DNA of 64,000 nucleotides from NCBI RefSeq assembly GCF_027594865.1, contig NZ_CP089391.1, positions 3,564,501-3,628,500 on the forward strand. The letters run 5' to 3'. The notes beneath the pieces were generated by a model, which ran no database searches, was not told the origin of the DNA, and saw only the letters and a list, made by a program, of their open reading frames with translations. Of this stretch, positions 61,989-64,000 are shown one piece after another. Source of the DNA: Bradyrhizobium xenonodulans (lineage in GTDB: Bacteria > Pseudomonadota > Alphaproteobacteria > Rhizobiales > Xanthobacteraceae). Both the position numbers and the translations under genes were made by a program. Within the stretch, counting starts at the first letter, position 1; every line of letters begins with the position of its first letter.

Positions 61989-63761
61989 ATGCATCGCTAC
62001 CGGTCACATACATGCGGCGCGCTCCGCGAGAGCAACATCGGCGAGACGGTTCGCCTCTCGGGCTGGGTCCATCGCGTTCGCGACCACGGCGGCGTGCTGT
62101 TCATCGACCTGCGCGACCATTACGGCCTGACCCAGTGCGTGGTCGACCCGGACTCGCCGGCGTTCTCGCTGGCCGAAAAGCTGCGCTCGGAATTCGTGGT
62201 GCGGATGGACGGCAAGGCCCGCCGCCGCCCCGAGGGCACCGACAATGACGATCTGCCGACCGGCAAGATCGAGATCTATGTCGGCGAGATCGAGGTGCTG
62301 GGCCCGGCCGGCGATTTGCCGCTGCCGGTGTTCGGCGACCAGGAATATCCCGAGGACATCCGCCTCAAATATCGCTTCCTGGATCTGCGTCGCGAAAAGC
62401 TGCACCAGAACATCATGACGCGCGTCGAGATCATCAAGTCGATGCGCCGGCGCATGGAGGGGCAGGGCTTCTTCGAGTTCAACACCCCGATCCTGACCGC
62501 GTCCTCGCCGGAAGGCGCGCGCGACTTCCTGGTGCCCTCGCGCATCCATCCGGGAAAATTCTACGCGCTGCCGCAGGCGCCGCAGCAGTACAAGCAGCTG
62601 CTGATGATGTCCGGCTTCGACCGCTACTTCCAGATCGCGCCCTGTTTCCGCGACGAGGACCCGCGCGCCGACCGTCTGCCGGGCGAGTTTTACCAGCTCG
62701 ACGTCGAGATGAGCTTTGTGACTCAGGAAGACGTCTTCGCGGCGATGGAGCCCGTCATCACCGGCGTGTTCGAGGAGTTTGCCAAGGGCAAGCCGGTGAG
62801 CAAGAACTGGCGCCGGATTCCGTTCGCCGAGGCGCTGCGGAAGTACGGCAGCGACAAGCCGGATTTGCGCAACCCCATCGAGATGCAGGACGTCTCCGAG
62901 CACTTCCGCGGCTCCGGCTTCAAGGTGTTCGCGCGAATGCTCGAAGACCCCAAGAACCAGGTCTGGGCCATTCCGGCAACGGGCGGCGGCAGCCGCGCGT
63001 TCTGCGACCGCATGAATTCGTGGGCGCAAGGCGAGGGCCAGCCGGGCCTCGGCTACATCATGTGGCGCGAAGGCGGCGAGGGCGCAGGTCCCCTTGCGAA
63101 CAACATCGGGCCCGAGCGCACCGCTGCGATCCGCGCACAGATCGGCACCAAGGAAGGCGATGCCGCCTTCTTCGTCGCCGGCGATCCCGACAAGTTCTGG
63201 AAGTTCTCTGGATTGGCCCGCAACAAGGTCGGCGAGGAGTTGAACCTCACCGACAAGGAGCGGTTCGAGCTCGCCTGGATCGTCGACTTCCCGATGTACG
63301 AGTACAACGAGGACGACAAGAAGGTCGATTTCTCGCACAACCCGTTCTCGATGCCGCAGGGCGGCCTCGAGGCGCTTAGGGGGCAGGATCCGCTGACCAT
63401 CAAGGCGTTCCAGTACGACATCACCTGCAACGGCTACGAGATCGCCTCCGGCGGCATCCGCAACCACGTGCCGGAGGCGATGGTGAAGGCGTTCGAGATC
63501 GCAGGCTACGGTGAGCAGGAAGTGGTCGACCGTTTTGGTGGCATGTACCGCGCCTTCCAGTACGGCGCGCCGCCGCACGGCGGCATGGCCGCGGGCGTCG
63601 ACCGCATCGTGATGCTTCTGTGCGGCACCAACAATCTGCGCGAGATATCGCTATTCCCGATGAACCAGCAGGCCATGGACCTGCTGATGGGTGCGCCGTC
63701 AGACGCCACCACCAAACAGCTCCGCGAGCTGCATGTGAAGGTGAACCTGCCGCAGAAGTGA
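61989..63761 (+). CDS. aspS: Aspartyl-tRNA synthetase
   Basis: Charges tRNA-Asp (and, in this lineage, possibly tRNA-Asn, an inference from the class of enzyme). The 590-residue class IIb synthetase has the N-terminal anticodon OB-fold ([20 protein letters not shown]), motif 2 ([20 protein letters not shown]) and motif 3 ([16 protein letters not shown]), plus the GAD insertion domain in the middle. The start at 61989 ([20 protein letters not shown]) is typical. Length is normal. It is divergent from selO. Confidence 0.98.
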   Translation: MHRYRSHTCGALRESNIGETVRLSGWVHRVRDHGGVLFIDLRDHYGLTQCVVDPDSPAFSLAEKLRSEFVVRMDGKARRRPEGTDNDDLPTGKIEIYVGEIEVLGPAGDLPLPVFGDQEYPEDIRLKYRFLDLRREKLHQNIMTRVEIIKSMRRRMEGQGFFEFNTPILTASSPEGARDFLVPSRIHPGKFYALPQAPQQYKQLLMMSGFDRYFQIAPCFRDEDPRADRLPGEFYQLDVEMSFVTQEDVFAAMEPVITGVFEEFAKGKPVSKNWRRIPFAEALRKYGSDKPDLRNPIEMQDVSEHFRGSGFKVFARMLEDPKNQVWAIPATGGGSRAFCDRMNSWAQGEGQPGLGYIMWREGGEGAGPLANNIGPERTAAIRAQIGTKEGDAAFFVAGDPDKFWKFSGLARNKVGEELNLTDKERFELAWIVDFPMYEYNEDDKKVDFSHNPFSMPQGGLEALRGQDPLTIKAFQYDITCNGYEIASGGIRNHVPEAMVKAFEIAGYGEQEVVDRFGGMYRAFQYGAPPHGGMAAGVDRIVMLLCGTNNLREISLFPMNQQAMDLLMGAPSDATTKQLRELHVKVNLPQK

Positions 63762-63779
63762 GTGCCCGTGCCCCGAACG

Positions 63780-63808
63780 CAGCGCAGCGCTACTTCAGCG
63801 GTGCGCTG
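63780..63808. repeat. Hairpin between aspS and the next convergent gene
   Basis: CAGCGCAGCGCT (63780-63791), loop ACTTC, AGCGGTGCGCTG (63797-63808): twelve-base arms with one mismatch, 19 bases after the aspS stop. No T tract follows on either strand, so it is a candidate structural rather than classical terminator. Confidence 0.45.
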
Positions 63809-63839
63809 TGCCGCGCCGCGTCTGCGACACGAGATCGAA

Positions 63840-64000
63840 CTACAACCCCGTCGCCGCCTCGATCCTGAACTGCGCCAGCGCGACGATCGGCTCGCTGTTG
63901 AGAACATCCATGAGCTGGAGCACCGGCACCTTGCCGAGCGGAGTCAGCTTGATGGTCAGCGTCTGCCCCGGCGTCTCGACGAAGCCGGCGAGCGCGTCCA
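63840..64000 (-). CDS. C-terminal end of an unknown protein (cut by the window edge)
   Basis: The minus strand gives a 52-codon open frame ending at the TAG 63840-63842, with DALAGFVETPGQTLTIKLTP, LGKVPVLQLMDVLNSEPIVA and ALAQFRIEAATGL. The end is typical of a conserved hypothetical protein that I associate with Bradyrhizobium; the N-terminal part lies outside the window. Its function is unknown. It is convergent with aspS. Confidence 0.6.
   Translation of the reverse strand, partial: DALAGFVETPGQTLTIKLTPLGKVPVLQLMDVLNSEPIVALAQFRIEAATGL

Noticed and set aside
1..64000. CRISPR arrays, tRNA or rRNA genes, prophage, insertion sequences
   Set aside because: No regularly spaced repeats, no tRNA-like or rRNA-like stretches, and no transposase or integrase reading frame were found by eye.

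Overview
The window is high-GC chromosomal DNA from an alphaproteobacterium, almost certainly Bradyrhizobium or a close relative in the Nitrobacteraceae. This rests on the GC-rich codon use, the gene order (rpsF-rpsR-DUF2232-rplI; fabD-fabG-acpP-fabF-mltG-yicC-gmk; lptF-lptG-lptD-surA-pdxA-rsmA; purM-purN beside a CDP-alcohol transferase, hdaA, ppk and ppx), and an intergenic REP-type palindromic repeat of the kind I associate with Bradyrhizobium. No tRNA, rRNA, CRISPR array, prophage or insertion sequence was seen.

Layout. 0-2.1 kb: ribosomal protein operon on the minus strand (S6, S18, a DUF2232 membrane protein, the start of L9). 2.4-4.2 kb: a TetR repressor and a membrane fatty-acid desaturase behind a perfect 17-bp palindrome. 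4.4-11.1 kb: type II fatty-acid synthesis (fabD, fabG, acpP, fabF) running into mltG, yicC and gmk. 11-14.3 kb: three minus-strand exported or membrane proteins, the last a caspase-like protease with a DUF4189 tail. 14.5-18 kb: accessory patch of a cupin, small hypothetical proteins and a Crp/Fnr regulator. 18-26.7 kb: a zinc alcohol dehydrogenase, then the outer-membrane biogenesis operon lptF-lptG-lptD-surA-like-pdxA-rsmA with overlapping genes. 27-29.7 kb: leucyl aminopeptidase, DNA polymerase III chi, a lipoprotein. 29.7-34.6 kb: a Bug-type binding protein with a LuxR regulator, an ABC-F ATPase and two small proteins. 34.9-38.8 kb: ndk, a TerC/YjbE membrane protein and a TonB-dependent receptor broken by a one-base frameshift. 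38.8-45.9 kb: ppx, ppk, hdaA, a CDP-alcohol transferase, purM and purN. 45.9-52.4 kb: cold-shock protein, outer-membrane beta-barrel protein, LysR regulator, then an unusual plus-strand run of two GNAT-like proteins, an isochorismatase-fold protein without its catalytic cysteine, a possible 55-residue microprotein and a class III aminotransferase. 52.5-56 kb: RNase D and a LysR/oxidoreductase pair. 56-60.1 kb: a UgpBEA-like importer with a GpdQ-like phosphodiesterase but no ATPase gene. 60.3-64 kb: SelO, aspS, and the tail of an unknown gene.

Most of the window is core housekeeping. The regions most worth a second look are the 48.8-52.4 kb GNAT/pseudo-isochorismatase/aminotransferase run, the caspase locus, the desaturase operator, the ATPase-less importer with its phosphodiesterase, the frameshifted receptor, and a LysR gene whose best ribosome-binding site sits in front of an ATC codon.
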